A stretch of DNA of 64,000 nucleotides from JBBQYD01 sp942493075 (GCA_942493075.1 OW818681.1:3534001-3598000); one strand, 5' to 3'; numbered from the stretch's first letter, positions 8,438 through 18,807 are shown. Numbers and translations: made by a program. The notes: generated by a model not told the origin, from the letters alone.

Positions 8438-8689
8438 CTACTTGGCCCGGCTGCGGCGGCCAATACGGGAGAGCATGATGTCCCGAACGGTGTGCTTGAG
8501 TAGCAGATGCGCTTTTGCCAGGGCATCATCCAACCGCGCGCATTCCTCCAACTCAAGTTCATCGAAAGTGCGCTCGCTTGTGATGGTGGAGGCGGCCTTA
8601 CTGCATGCGGCGCGCATGGCGTCGATTTCGAAAGCGATCCGAGCGGTGCGACCGATCGGCAGTGCAACATGATTCTTCTTTGATCTCAC
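8438..8689 (-). CDS. Small hypothetical protein
   Basis: Not recognised. A minus-strand frame of 83 residues from a GTG at 8689, or 110 from an upstream start at 8770. It is basic at both ends with an amphipathic acidic centre (FDELELEECARLDDALAKAHLLL). It sits in the 450 bp between osmC and the isocitrate dehydrogenase gene, where nothing else is convincing. Competing frames on both strands cover the same DNA. There is no clear ribosome-binding site, so it may not be a gene. Confidence 0.35.
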   Translation of the reverse strand: MRSKKNHVALPIGRTARIAFEIDAMRAACSKAASTITSERTFDELELEECARLDDALAKAHLLLKHTVRDIMLSRIGRRSRAK

Positions 8690-8850
8690 GCGCCAAGCAT
8701 GACACAAAAGAAAAACGCGAGGTATCCGTGAACCGTCTGAAACCCGGCTAGGTGTTTGTCTGACAAGCACCCCAGGCCAGAAACAGGTGACAAAAAGACG
8801 GGCTTAATTTACGCAAAAGAAGGTCTGATACCTTCCTTCGCGTTCCCCGC

Positions 8851-10167
8851 TTACATGTGAGCTATGATGTTGCTGCCAAACTCGGAGCACTTGATTTCAG
8901 CAGCCCCTTCCATGAGCCGCGCGAAATCATATGTAACCCGTTTGGAAGCGATCGCGCCGTTGAGCCCTTTCAGAATCAGGTCAGCAGCTTCGACCCACCC
9001 GAGATAGCGGAACATCATTTCGCCGCTGAGCACCACACTGCCCGGGTTCACCTTATCCTGGTTTGCGTACTTGGGAGCTGTCCCGTGCGTTGCTTCGAAA
9101 ATGGCATGACCGGATATATAGTTAATATTCCCACCTGGGGCGATGCCGATGCCTCCAACCTGAGCAGCCAGCGCATCACTCAAATAGTCTCCGTTGAGGT
9201 TCAGAGTGGCGATGACATCGAAATCCTCAGGCCTGGTGAGCACCTGTTGAAGTGTAATGTCCGCGATAGCATCTTTGATGATTATGCCGGCGCCTGGCTT
9301 GCCCTCTGGAATTTTGCACCAGGGACCTCCATCGATCTGAACCGCCCCGTACTGCTCGCGGGCGACCTCGTAGCCCCAATCCCGGAACGCGCCTTCGGTG
9401 AACTTCATGATGTTCCCCTTGTGCACGAGGGTGACACTCTTGCGGTGGTTCTTTATGGCGTAATCGATTGCGCTCTGCACCAGCCTGATGCTGCCAGAAT
9501 AACTCACCGGCTTGATGCCAATGCCGACCATCACGTCAGACTTAGTCGCTGACGCGCCTGCAGCCGCCCAAAATTCTGAGGCCTTGGCCTGTGTGCTAAA
9601 TCGGATTTTGCTGAAATCCTTGGGAGCTGTCGTTGAAAGATAATCGAGCAGCGCCTGCGCTTGCGGAGTGCCCGCGGCGTATTCAATTCCTGCATAGATG
9701 TCTTCCGTGTTCTCACGGAAAATCACCATTTCGACCTTCTCAGGCCGCTTCACCGGGGATGGCACGCCCGTGAAATACTGGACCGGCCTAAGACAGACAT
9801 ACAAATCCAGCATTTGCCGCAGAGCGACATTAAGCGACCGTATTCCACCCCCTACCGGAGTTGTCAACGGACCCTTGATGCCCACCAGGAATTCCTGGAA
9901 GGCTTGCACGGTTTCGTCAGGCAGCCAGGTATCGAACTTGTTCTTGGCGGCCTCACCTGCAAAAACCTCAAACCAGGCAATCTTGCGCTTTCCGCCGTAG
10001 GCTTTCTGAACTGCGGCGTCAAATACCCGTTCGCTGGCCGCCCAAATATCCGGGCCGGTGCCGTCCCCACGGATGAACGGCAGGATCGGATGATCAGGAA
10101 CGCTCAATTTCCCATTCTGAATGCTGATCTTGTCCCCAGCGGGCGGAGTGATGTCTTTGTAAGCCAT
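8851..10167 (-). CDS. icd: NADP-dependent isocitrate dehydrogenase
   Basis: TCA-cycle enzyme converting isocitrate to 2-oxoglutarate and CO2 with reduction of NADP+. The 438-residue length matches bacterial homodimeric Icd. Recognisable segments are ILPFIRGDGTGPDIW, the substrate loop GGGIRSLNVALRQ (including the regulatory Ser), VIFRENTEDIYAGIEY, LVHKGNIMKFTEGAF, and the cofactor-binding region GTAPKYANQDKVNPG with the Lys/Tyr pattern of NADP-specific enzymes. The frame begins two codons earlier at a TTG; the ATG at 10167 is preferred. It supplies 2-oxoglutarate, the carbon acceptor for the GOGAT genes encoded 2 kb away. Confidence 0.95.
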   Translation of the reverse strand: MAYKDITPPAGDKISIQNGKLSVPDHPILPFIRGDGTGPDIWAASERVFDAAVQKAYGGKRKIAWFEVFAGEAAKNKFDTWLPDETVQAFQEFLVGIKGPLTTPVGGGIRSLNVALRQMLDLYVCLRPVQYFTGVPSPVKRPEKVEMVIFRENTEDIYAGIEYAAGTPQAQALLDYLSTTAPKDFSKIRFSTQAKASEFWAAAGASATKSDVMVGIGIKPVSYSGSIRLVQSAIDYAIKNHRKSVTLVHKGNIMKFTEGAFRDWGYEVAREQYGAVQIDGGPWCKIPEGKPGAGIIIKDAIADITLQQVLTRPEDFDVIATLNLNGDYLSDALAAQVGGIGIAPGGNINYISGHAIFEATHGTAPKYANQDKVNPGSVVLSGEMMFRYLGWVEAADLILKGLNGAIASKRVTYDFARLMEGAAEIKCSEFGSNIIAHM

Positions 10168-10218
10168 GTCCAAATGCGTTTAAGTGTAATGCTAAGCGGT
10201 CGCGGCGGTCCGTCTGCT

Positions 10219-12201
10219 TCAGGCAACGGCTGATGCTCTGAGCATCGTAGGCACGCGAAACTCGGCACGCACCTTCGCCGTCAAGTTCTCAACTGTCAAC
10301 CCGTACTTCTGACGCAGGTCATCCACACTGGAAGCGTGTTCGATAAACTGATCGGGCCAACCGATCTGAATTACCGGAGTGCTGACCCGCTTCTGATTGA
10401 AGAACTCCAGGATAGCGCTGCCATAACCACCAACCAGTGCGTGGTCTTCCATGGTTACCACTACGTCCGCAGCGCGGCCGTAGTCGAGAGTAACCTCGGC
10501 ATCCAGGGGTTTCACGAACCGCGGGTTGATCAGAGCGACCTCGAAGTCCTCAGCCGCAAGTTGCACTGCGGCCTTGCGGCCCAGGCTCATCATATTGCCC
10601 AGAGCGAAGATGGCGACTTTTCGGCGTCCCTTGTTAGTGAACGGTTGGATGACCTCTGCCTTGCCGATGGGCAGGGCTTGCGGGATTTCCTTAATGGGAA
10701 CGCCTTCGGCGGCACCGCGTGGGTAGCGGATGAACGCGGGATGATCCTGCTGGGTCGCGGTGAACATCATGTCGGCCAGTTCATCCTCGTCCTTTGGAGC
10801 CATAAGGACGCAGTTGGGCACGTGCCTCAGGTAGGAGATATCGAACAAACCGTGGTGGGTCGGACCATCCTGAGCGGAGAGCCCGGCACGATCCATACAA
10901 AAAATCACTGGCAGATCTTGCAGGGCTGCGTCATGGACGATGCAATCATATGCCCGCTGCAGGAACGTGGAATAAATCGCACAAACGGGGCGAAAGCCCA
11001 TGCTCGCCATGCCACAGGCGAACAGAACGCCGTGTTCCTCGGCAATTCCCACATCGTAATAGCGCTGTGGCATCGCCCGCTCCAGTATTTTGAGGCTCGT
11101 TCCGCTCGGCATCGCGGCAGTAATGCCGATGACCCTCTTGTCGTTTTGGCAAAGCCGGACCATCGTGTTGCCGAACACCTCCTGCCAGTTCGGCGGGGTA
11201 CCAGGCTTTATCGGTGGCGTTGCACCCGTTTTGACATCGTAAGGCCCCAGGCCGTGAAACTTCTCCGGATTATTCAACGCCGCCTCGAACCCTTTGCCCT
11301 TCTTCGTGAGGACATGGATTACAATGGGGTGATCACAACTCTTGGCAAACTCCAGCGTGCTGATCAGGAGCGGAAGGTCATGTCCATCAATAGGACCCAG
11401 GTAGCGGATACCCATCTCCTCGAATATGAGGCTGCTGCCGTAGCCACCCCGCCCGTCCGAATCACCCGGTTGCTGTGCGGGTTGCAGGCCGACCTCGGCC
11501 AAAGCACCCTTGAAACCCTCCTCGGCCTTGTGGGCTAGTTTGACAGCGATCTCTCCTTTTGGCAGGCGCCGTAGGAATCGTTCAAAATCCTTGGCCAGAC
11601 GATTGTACGACGGGTGAGTTATGAGCTTGTTGAGGTAGCCGGAGATTGCGCCAACATTCTTAGCGATGCTCCACTCGTTGTCGTTGAGAATGCCTATGAA
11701 GCGCTTGGTGGTTTGGCCAATGTTGTTTAGGGCTTCGAAGGAGATTCCATTGGTTAAAGCGGCATCGCCAAAAATTGCCACCACGTTCTCATTGGTTCCG
11801 AGTTGATCACGCGCCGCACAAATTCCGAGGGCTGCGGAAAGCGCTGTGCCTGCGTGCGCTGCGCCATAAGCATCGTGAGGGCTTTCCGAGCGGAGAGCGA
11901 AGCCACAGAGCCCCCCCGTGCTGCGAATAGTATGGAAGCGATCGCGACGTCCGGTGAGCAGCTTATGGACGTAAATCTGGTGGCTGACATCCCACACGAA
12001 TTTGTCGTGCGGGGTGTTGAAAACGTAGTGCAGCGCGATGGAAAGCTCTACAACTCCCAGGTTTGGCCCCAAATGCCCGCCGTTCTTCGAAAGCTTGGTG
12101 ATCAACTCGTTGCGGATTTCCGCAGCCAGCGTTTCCAACTGGGCATAGGTCAACTTCTTCACATGCGCAGGCTGATCCACCATGTCGAGGTAACGATTCA
12201 T
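10219..12201 (-). CDS. dxs: 1-deoxy-D-xylulose-5-phosphate synthase
   Basis: Thiamine-diphosphate enzyme joining pyruvate and glyceraldehyde 3-phosphate, the first step of the MEP isoprenoid pathway. The protein has 660 residues. The N-terminal TPP domain has HLGPNLGVVELSIALHYVF and the Mg/TPP motif FGDAALTNGISFEALNN (GDA instead of the commoner GDG). The middle transketolase-like domain has the catalytic EEHGVLFACGMA and CMDRAGLSAQDGPTHHG. The C-terminal domain (VVTMEDHALVGGYGSA) is complete. The gene lies 2 bp after xseB on the same strand, the pairing seen in many bacteria, and is probably translated from the same mRNA. Confidence 0.96.
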   Translation of the reverse strand: MNRYLDMVDQPAHVKKLTYAQLETLAAEIRNELITKLSKNGGHLGPNLGVVELSIALHYVFNTPHDKFVWDVSHQIYVHKLLTGRRDRFHTIRSTGGLCGFALRSESPHDAYGAAHAGTALSAALGICAARDQLGTNENVVAIFGDAALTNGISFEALNNIGQTTKRFIGILNDNEWSIAKNVGAISGYLNKLITHPSYNRLAKDFERFLRRLPKGEIAVKLAHKAEEGFKGALAEVGLQPAQQPGDSDGRGGYGSSLIFEEMGIRYLGPIDGHDLPLLISTLEFAKSCDHPIVIHVLTKKGKGFEAALNNPEKFHGLGPYDVKTGATPPIKPGTPPNWQEVFGNTMVRLCQNDKRVIGITAAMPSGTSLKILERAMPQRYYDVGIAEEHGVLFACGMASMGFRPVCAIYSTFLQRAYDCIVHDAALQDLPVIFCMDRAGLSAQDGPTHHGLFDISYLRHVPNCVLMAPKDEDELADMMFTATQQDHPAFIRYPRGAAEGVPIKEIPQALPIGKAEVIQPFTNKGRRKVAIFALGNMMSLGRKAAVQLAAEDFEVALINPRFVKPLDAEVTLDYGRAADVVVTMEDHALVGGYGSAILEFFNQKRVSTPVIQIGWPDQFIEHASSVDDLRQKYGLTVENLTAKVRAEFRVPTMLRASAVA

Positions 12202-12203
12202 AT

Positions 12204-12482
12204 TTATTCTTCGGACGTCTCCAGCGGGAGCCGCTTCAATTTCATCGCGCCCTTTTCATTCTTTTCGAGCTGCTGAATCTTAATTTCAGCTTCACTCAAT
12301 TGCCGCTGGCAAATCCCCGCCAATCGAGTGCCTTCTTCGTATTTCGACAGCAGCACGTCAAGCGGCAAATCCTCGGATTCCATTGCTTCCACAATGGATT
12401 CGAGCTTCTTGAGCGCGTCCTCAAAAGGCAGCGGCTCAGGTGTTTCGGGATTTTGCCCCGGTGGTATTGGAGCGCTCGGCAC
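12204..12482 (-). CDS. xseB: Exodeoxyribonuclease VII small subunit
   Basis: A 92-residue XseB protein. Several copies coat the large subunit XseA to form the single-strand-specific ExoVII nuclease used in mismatch and damage repair. The family core is clear: PFEDALKKLESIVEAMES, then DLPLDVLLSKYEEG and CQRQLSEAEIKIQQL, a helical hairpin. A short Pro-rich extension precedes the core. The start is GTG at 12482. It precedes dxs with a 2-bp gap. XseA is not in the window. Confidence 0.9.
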   Translation of the reverse strand: MPSAPIPPGQNPETPEPLPFEDALKKLESIVEAMESEDLPLDVLLSKYEEGTRLAGICQRQLSEAEIKIQQLEKNEKGAMKLKRLPLETSEE

Positions 12483-12668
12483 AGCGAAAAACTAAATGAA
12501 AACTCCGTCCTCGTCCAGTAAGGAGTCAAGGATACAAAGCCCTGCGCGTTCGGTGACATCAAATAGCCATCGGGTAACACGCCTTCTGGCACAACGTATC
12601 ACTGCTTCAGAACCCCTTCGGATAACGGTTAGTTTTGGCCCACAACCTCGTAAGGTCTCGCGGGTTCA

Positions 12669-14153
12669 TTATGGCAGACATGTCTTGCCCATGAGATAAC
12701 GATCGCACTCACGTGCCACGCCACGGCCTTCGTTAAAGGCCCACACAACCAGGCTCTGGCCGCGCCGACAGTCACCCGCTGCAAAGACACCCTTGATATT
12801 TGTGGTGTACTGTTCGAATTGCGCTTTGACGTTTGAGCGAGGATCGCGCTCCAGCTTAAGGGCTTCCAAAAGAGGTTGTTCGGGGCCTAAAAAGCCCATT
12901 GCCAGCAGGACCAATTGGGCAGGGAGAACTTTCGCGGTACCGGGCTGCGGTTTGGGCACGAATTGGCCCTTTTCGTTGGTTTCCCAGGCGATCTGGACCG
13001 TATGAACCGACTTAACCTGGCCGCTGCCATCTCCCTCGAACTTCTGGACGGTGGTCAGATAGACGCGCGGATCTGCTCCATACTTTGCCGCCGCTTCTTC
13101 CTGGCCGTAGTCCATACGAAAGACCTTTGGCCACTCGGGCCAGGGGTTATCCGTCGCACGATTCATCGGCGGACGCGGCAGGATCTCAAGCTGTGTCACA
13201 CTCTTGCAGCCGTGCCGCATCGAGGTGCCGACGCAGTCCGTTCCAGTATCGCCGCCCCCGATGACAATGACGTCTTTCCCGGCTGCGGAAATCGTCCCCC
13301 CATCCGGGTTGCCGTCCAGCAAACCGCGCGTGTTGGCGGATAGGAAATCCATGGCAAAATGAACACCTTTTAGCGACCTGCCTTCTATTGGCAGATCCCT
13401 GGGCTTGGTTGCGCCTGTGCACAACACGACAGCATCGAACTCTTGCAGGAGTTTCTCCGTGGGATAATTGACTCCAACCTCTGTTTTCGTGACAAACCGG
13501 ATTCCTTCTTCCTCCATCTGGCGCAATCGGCGCATCACAACCTGCTGCTTATCCAGCTTCATGTTCGGGATACCGTACATGAGCAATCCGCCTGGGCGGT
13601 CAGCCCGCTCAAAAACGGTTACCGAGTGGCCGGCCTTGTTAAGCTGGGCGGCCGCGCATAAACCGGCGGGACCCGAACCGACAATCGCAACCTTCTTTCC
13701 GGTGCGCACGACAGGCGGCTCAGCGACCACCCATCCTTCCTCCCATGCTTTGTCGATGATCGAGCATTCCAGGTTCTTGATTGTTACTGGCGAAGCATTG
13801 ATGCCCAGCACGCATGATCCTTCGCACGGGGCCGGACAAACTCGTCCGGTAAACTCGGGAAAGTTATTCGTTTTGTGCAGGCGATCCAGCGCCTCGTGCC
13901 ATAGCCCGCGGTAAACCAAGTCGTTCCACTCAGGAATGAGGTTGTGAACCGGACAGCCCGACGCCATTCCACTCAGCAGCGTGCCGGTGTGGCAGAACGG
14001 GATGCCACAATCCATGCACCGCGCTCCCTGCTCGCGCAGTTTTCCTACCTCCATGTGCTCATGAAACTCGTTCCAATCGCGGATTCGTTCCAGTGCGGGA
14101 CGATCCAGAGGCATCTGCCGCAGGTACTCTATAAAGCCAGTCGGTTTTCCCAT
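12669..14153 (-). CDS. gltD: Glutamate synthase (NADPH), small subunit
   Basis: The 494-residue FAD/NADPH subunit of glutamate synthase, which passes electrons from NADPH to the large subunit for glutamate formation. Cysteine clusters for two [4Fe-4S] centres lie at the N-terminus (CMDCGIPFCHTG, then CPVHNLIPEW, CPAPCEGSC). The FAD site is VAIVGSGPAGLCAAAQL and the NADPH site is VIVIGGGDTGTDC. The C-terminal FAD contact GVFAAGDCRRGQSLVVWA is intact. The ATG at 14153 (MGKPTGFIEYLRQ) gives the standard N-terminus; a longer frame to 14282 would overlap gltB. It lies 37 bp downstream of gltB in the same transcript. Confidence 0.95.
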   Translation of the reverse strand: MGKPTGFIEYLRQMPLDRPALERIRDWNEFHEHMEVGKLREQGARCMDCGIPFCHTGTLLSGMASGCPVHNLIPEWNDLVYRGLWHEALDRLHKTNNFPEFTGRVCPAPCEGSCVLGINASPVTIKNLECSIIDKAWEEGWVVAEPPVVRTGKKVAIVGSGPAGLCAAAQLNKAGHSVTVFERADRPGGLLMYGIPNMKLDKQQVVMRRLRQMEEEGIRFVTKTEVGVNYPTEKLLQEFDAVVLCTGATKPRDLPIEGRSLKGVHFAMDFLSANTRGLLDGNPDGGTISAAGKDVIVIGGGDTGTDCVGTSMRHGCKSVTQLEILPRPPMNRATDNPWPEWPKVFRMDYGQEEAAAKYGADPRVYLTTVQKFEGDGSGQVKSVHTVQIAWETNEKGQFVPKPQPGTAKVLPAQLVLLAMGFLGPEQPLLEALKLERDPRSNVKAQFEQYTTNIKGVFAAGDCRRGQSLVVWAFNEGRGVARECDRYLMGKTCLP

Positions 14154-14190
14154 TTGGTAATAGTGGTGAGTTAAGCGTTGTGGAAAATGA

Positions 14191-17100
14191 TTAACCGCCG
14201 CCGACGCGGGCCGCGTCAAGGGAGTTCTCTTTGAAAGCCGCCATGATTGCGTCATCGCCGCTGAGGCCAGCCTCCTGGACACGTTTCAGAGACTGCAGCA
14301 CGCGTTGGTAGTCCTTGGGCATGACAACTACGAATTTGGAGACCTGTGATTTCCAATCAGCCAGAATGCGCGAGGCCAGCGGGCTGCGGGTATAGGCATG
14401 GTGCCGCTGAATCATTTTCCAGACAAACTCAGTTTCGTCATGGTCGGTCAGACGAAGCAGGCTCACCATTTGCTGGTTGCAGTTGGCAGGAAACTCTCCC
14501 GTTTCATCGAGCACGTAGGCCACGCCACCTGACATGCCTGCTGCGAAGTTGCGGCCAGTTGATCCCAGGATCACAACCCGGCCACCCGTCATGTACTCGC
14601 ATCCGTGGTCCCCTACCCCTTCAACCACTGTATTGACGCCGCTGTTACGAACGCAGAACCGCTCGCCAGCCACACCGCAGATGAATGCCTCTCCGCTGGT
14701 GGCTCCGTAAAGCGCCACGTTGCCTATGATAATGTTTTTCTCGGGTGCAAATGTGGACTTCTCGGGTGGATGAACAATGATCTTGCCGCCGGAAAGCCCC
14801 TTTCCGACGTAGTCATTGGCGTCACCTTCAAGGGTGAACGTGATACCCTTGGGCATGAATGCACCAAGGCTCTGCCCCGCACTCCCGGAGAAGTGAATTT
14901 CGATCGTATCCTCCGGCAAACCCTCCGGTCCATGCCTGCGAGTGATCTCGCTGCCGACAATCGTTCCGACCACCCGATGAACGTTTCGAATAGGCAACGC
15001 AACGGTAACCTTCTCCTTCCGCTCAATTGCCGGAGCACAAAGCTTCAGCAGGACTGTGTTGTCCATGGCCTTGTCCAGGCCGTGATCTTGCGCCTGCTGG
15101 CAGAACCGCCCCACATCGGTGGGCACCTCCGGCTGGAACAGAATTCGGCTGAAGTCCAGGCCGCGTGCTTTCCAGTGCTCGATGGCCTGCTTGACCTCAA
15201 GACGATCGGTGCGTCCGATCATCTTGTTCATCTGCTTAAACCCGAGTTGCGCCATGATTTCGCGCACTTCCTGCGCAATCATGCGCATGAAGTTCACGAC
15301 GTGTTCGGGCTGCCCCGCAAAACGTTTACGCAATTCCGGGTCTTGTGTGGCCACACCGACTGGGCACGTGTTGAGGTGGCAAACACGCATCATGATACAG
15401 CCCATCGCCACCAGTGGAGCAGTTGCAAAGCCGAATTCCTCGGCACCCAGGAGCGCCGCAATAACAACGTCGCGCCCGGTCTTAAGCTGGCCATCGGCCT
15501 CCACAATGATGCGCGAACGCAGATCGTTCAGCAGCAGAGTCTGATGCGTTTCCGCCAGCCCCAGCTCCCACGGAATACCCGCGTGCTTAATGCCTGTTTG
15601 CGGCGAGGCACCTGTCCCGCCGTCATATCCACTGATTAAGACGACATCCGCGTGTGCCTTTGCCACGCCAGCGGCGATCGTGCCGACTCCAACCTCAGAG
15701 ACCAGCTTCACGCTAATGCGCGCGTGATGATTGGCGTTCTTAAGGTCGTGGATCAGTTCCGCCAAATCTTCGATGGAATAGATGTCGTGATGCGGAGGAG
15801 GCGAAATCAGCCCCACACCCGGTGTTGAATGCCGGGTGCGTGCGATCCAAGGATAAACTTTCTGGCCAGGCAACTGGCCGCCCTCGCCCGGCTTGGCTCC
15901 TTGAGCCATCTTAATTTGCAACTCGCGGGCGTTGACCAAATAATGGCTGGTCACACCGAACCGGCCGGAAGCCACCTGCTTGATAGCGCTGTTCTTTGAA
16001 TCCCCGTTCGGCATCAGAGTATAACGCTCCGGATCCTCTCCACCTTCACCAGTGTTGCTTCTGCCCCCAATGCGGTTCATGGCAATAGCCAGAGTCTCGT
16101 GGGCCTCTTTGCTGATTGATCCGTAGCTCATGGCCCCGGACTTGAATCGCATCATGATGGACTCAACCGGCTCAACTTCCTCGATCGGGATCGGGCGAAG
16201 CTCGCGGAAGTCAAGCATCCCACGCAACGTGCACAGATGCTTGCTCTGTTCGTTAATCAAACCGGAGTACTCCTTGAAAATCCGGTAGCTTCCCGTCCGC
16301 ACCGCTGACTGGAGCTTATGCACGGTTTGCGGGTTGAACAAATGATATTCACCGTCCTCACGCCACTGGTACTGACCGCCCGTATCCAGCACGTGCCCAT
16401 TAGTCGGGCGAGAAGGATAGGCGCGCTGATGGCGGGTTAACACCTCTGCTGCAATCGTATCGATTTCGACACCTTCAATCCGGGTTGGGGTCCAGGTAAA
16501 GTACTTATCGATGAAAGTCTGCTTCAGACCAACAGCTTCAAAGATCTGGGCGCCCCAATAGCTCTGGATGGTCGAGATGCCCATCTTCGATATCACCTTC
16601 ACCACACCTTTAACCACGGCCTTCAGGTAGTTCTTGCAGGCAGTTTTGTGGTCTATTCCCGTCAGCAGACCCTGCCGAATCATGTCCTCAAGGGTCTCGA
16701 AGGCAAGATAAGGGTTGATCGCACCGCAACCGTAACCAATCAGTAGTGAAAAATGATGAACTTCACGCGGCTCACCCGATTCAAGCACCAGTCCCACCTG
16801 GGTGCGCGTGCCTTGCCGAATCAGATGGTGATGCACTCCCGCCACTGCAAGTAGCGAAGGAATGGGCGCCCATTCCCGGCTGATGCCACGATCCGAAAGA
16901 ACCACCACGTTCACATTGTCGCGCACGGCCTGGTTAACCTGCGCACAAAGGTCGTCCATGGCTCGTGCGAGTCCTGCAGGGCCGTCCGCCACACGAAACA
17001 GAATGGGAATAGTAACTGACTTAAATCCCGGGAGCGCGACATGCTTGAGTTTAGCGAACTCTTCGTTAGTCAGGATTGGCGACTTCAGTTCGATAAGCTT

Positions 17101-18807
17101 TGCGTGGTCCGGACCCGGCTTCAGCAGATTGCGCTCCGAACCGATCGCGGTCTCCGTGGACATGATGATCTCTTCACGGATGCAGTCGATCGGCGGGTTG
17201 GTTACCTGCGCGAAAAGCTGTTGGAAATAGTTAAACAGGAGCTGTGATTTATTGGACAGCACAGCCAGCGGAGTGTCCGTGCCCATGGAACCCAAGGCCT
17301 CCGTTCCATCTCGAGCCATCGGCGCCATCAATATCCGGAGATCTTCAAAACTGTATCCGAATGCAACCTGCCGTTCCAAAACAGTCTCGTGATCGGCCGC
17401 CGGGAGAATGCCGGGATCAGGCACGTTCGCCAGGCGAATGAGGTTCTGATCCAGCCACACCTGGTACGGATGCTCGTTAGCAATCTTGTTCTTGATTTCC
17501 GTATCGGAAACGATGCGCCCCTCTTCGGTATCAATGAGGAACATTCGCCCGGGTTGAAGTCGCCCTTTTTGTTGAATCTGGTCGGGCGAGATATCGAGCA
17601 CGCCAACCTCGCTTGCCAGAATAACGTGATCATCCTTTGTCACGTAGTAGCGGGAGGGTCGCAACCCGTTCCGGTCCAGCACCGCCCCGATGAGTTTGCC
17701 ATCCGTGAACGCGATGGACGCCGGACCATCCCAAGGCTCCATCAGGCATGAGTGATACGCATAAAAAGCACGTTTCTGCGCGCTCATGGTCTCATGCTTG
17801 GTCCAGGGCTCAGGGATCATCATCATGATCGCGTGTGGAAGCGAGCGTCCGGCCATGACCAGCAGTTCGAGAACGTTATCAAACATCCCGGAATCGCTGC
17901 CGTCGGTGCAAACGCTGGGCAGGATCTTCTTCAGATCATCGCCGAACAGATCAGATTCGAACAGTGCCTCACGAGCGTGCGACCAATTGATGTTCCCCCG
18001 CAGCGTATTGATCTCACCGTTGTGAGCCATCAGCCGGTACGGATGCGCCCGGTTCCAGCTCGGGAAAGTGTTTGTGCTGAAACGCGAATGCACAAGCGCC
18101 ATCGCTGATTCCATCGCAGGGTGCATCAAATCGGGGAAATACTCCTTTAACTGCGTCGTGAGGAGCATGCCCTTATAAACGACGGTCTTGTGCGACAGGC
18201 TGGAGGCGTAAAAGAACTGGCCCCCTTCGATCTTGCCGCTGTATCGAATCTGGTTCTCGGCACGCTTGCGAATGATATAGAGTTTTCGTTCGAAAGCGGG
18301 GAGATCGATCACCTTGGTTCCCGGCGCGATAAAGACCTGCCGCATGAACGGCTCTGAAGCTTTGGCCGTCGTGCCGAGCGAGGCATTGCTTGTAGGAATC
18401 GTGCGCCATCCCAGCAGCACTTGCCCTTCCTCGGCGACGATCTGAGCAAACACCTTTTCACACTCCGCGCGCTGAGCGGCATCTGGTGGCAAGAAAAGCA
18501 TGCCGACGCCGTATTCGCCCGGAGACGGGAGGGCGACCTTGGCTTCGCGTGCGACCAGGCGGAAAAAATCATGAGGCGGCTGGATGAGAATGCCAGCGCC
18601 ATCACCGGTGTTGTATTCGCAACCGCAGGCTCCGCGATGGTCAAGGTTCAACAGGACCTGGAGAGCCTGTTGGATAATGGTGTGGCTTTTCTTGCCCTTA
18701 ATATTGACAACGAAACCAACACCGCAGGCTTCGTGTTCGAACTGCGGATCATAGAGACCCTGCTTCGGTGGCAAACCGTTAAGGCTTAGCCTTGGGTGAC
18801 TGCTCAT
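14191..18807 (-). CDS. gltB: Glutamate synthase (NADPH), large subunit
   Basis: The 1538-residue catalytic subunit, which takes ammonia from glutamine, channels it to 2-oxoglutarate and makes two glutamates. A 27-residue propeptide precedes the N-terminal nucleophile Cys28 (HEACGVGFV) of the class II glutaminase domain (about 28-430). The central domain (about 470-780) is followed by the FMN/3Fe-4S synthase domain (about 830-1200), with GEGGEDPERY, GAKPGEGGQLPG, SGYDGGTGASP and the cluster CHLNTCPVGVATQ. The C-terminal glutamate-synthase beta-helix (about 1260-1500) has several G-x-x-G-x-x-x-G turns. It is the first gene of the gltB-gltD operon. The 400 bp in front of it are AT-rich around 18880-18935 (minus-strand promoter likely) but show no riboswitch I recognise. 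Confidence 0.96.
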   Translation of the reverse strand: MSSHPRLSLNGLPPKQGLYDPQFEHEACGVGFVVNIKGKKSHTIIQQALQVLLNLDHRGACGCEYNTGDGAGILIQPPHDFFRLVAREAKVALPSPGEYGVGMLFLPPDAAQRAECEKVFAQIVAEEGQVLLGWRTIPTSNASLGTTAKASEPFMRQVFIAPGTKVIDLPAFERKLYIIRKRAENQIRYSGKIEGGQFFYASSLSHKTVVYKGMLLTTQLKEYFPDLMHPAMESAMALVHSRFSTNTFPSWNRAHPYRLMAHNGEINTLRGNINWSHAREALFESDLFGDDLKKILPSVCTDGSDSGMFDNVLELLVMAGRSLPHAIMMMIPEPWTKHETMSAQKRAFYAYHSCLMEPWDGPASIAFTDGKLIGAVLDRNGLRPSRYYVTKDDHVILASEVGVLDISPDQIQQKGRLQPGRMFLIDTEEGRIVSDTEIKNKIANEHPYQVWLDQNLIRLANVPDPGILPAADHETVLERQVAFGYSFEDLRILMAPMARDGTEALGSMGTDTPLAVLSNKSQLLFNYFQQLFAQVTNPPIDCIREEIIMSTETAIGSERNLLKPGPDHAKLIELKSPILTNEEFAKLKHVALPGFKSVTIPILFRVADGPAGLARAMDDLCAQVNQAVRDNVNVVVLSDRGISREWAPIPSLLAVAGVHHHLIRQGTRTQVGLVLESGEPREVHHFSLLIGYGCGAINPYLAFETLEDMIRQGLLTGIDHKTACKNYLKAVVKGVVKVISKMGISTIQSYWGAQIFEAVGLKQTFIDKYFTWTPTRIEGVEIDTIAAEVLTRHQRAYPSRPTNGHVLDTGGQYQWREDGEYHLFNPQTVHKLQSAVRTGSYRIFKEYSGLINEQSKHLCTLRGMLDFRELRPIPIEEVEPVESIMMRFKSGAMSYGSISKEAHETLAIAMNRIGGRSNTGEGGEDPERYTLMPNGDSKNSAIKQVASGRFGVTSHYLVNARELQIKMAQGAKPGEGGQLPGQKVYPWIARTRHSTPGVGLISPPPHHDIYSIEDLAELIHDLKNANHHARISVKLVSEVGVGTIAAGVAKAHADVVLISGYDGGTGASPQTGIKHAGIPWELGLAETHQTLLLNDLRSRIIVEADGQLKTGRDVVIAALLGAEEFGFATAPLVAMGCIMMRVCHLNTCPVGVATQDPELRKRFAGQPEHVVNFMRMIAQEVREIMAQLGFKQMNKMIGRTDRLEVKQAIEHWKARGLDFSRILFQPEVPTDVGRFCQQAQDHGLDKAMDNTVLLKLCAPAIERKEKVTVALPIRNVHRVVGTIVGSEITRRHGPEGLPEDTIEIHFSGSAGQSLGAFMPKGITFTLEGDANDYVGKGLSGGKIIVHPPEKSTFAPEKNIIIGNVALYGATSGEAFICGVAGERFCVRNSGVNTVVEGVGDHGCEYMTGGRVVILGSTGRNFAAGMSGGVAYVLDETGEFPANCNQQMVSLLRLTDHDETEFVWKMIQRHHAYTRSPLASRILADWKSQVSKFVVVMPKDYQRVLQSLKRVQEAGLSGDDAIMAAFKENSLDAARVGGG

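Noticed and set aside
10336..11538. A 400-codon open frame on the plus strand
   Set aside because: It lies antisense to dxs, which has full-length family features; the frame has no recognisable motifs.
14154..14282. An upstream extension of gltD
   Set aside because: It would overlap gltB and adds residues unlike the family N-terminus.
14605..15639. A 344-codon open frame on the plus strand
   Set aside because: Antisense to gltB in a GC-rich gene; no protein-like features.
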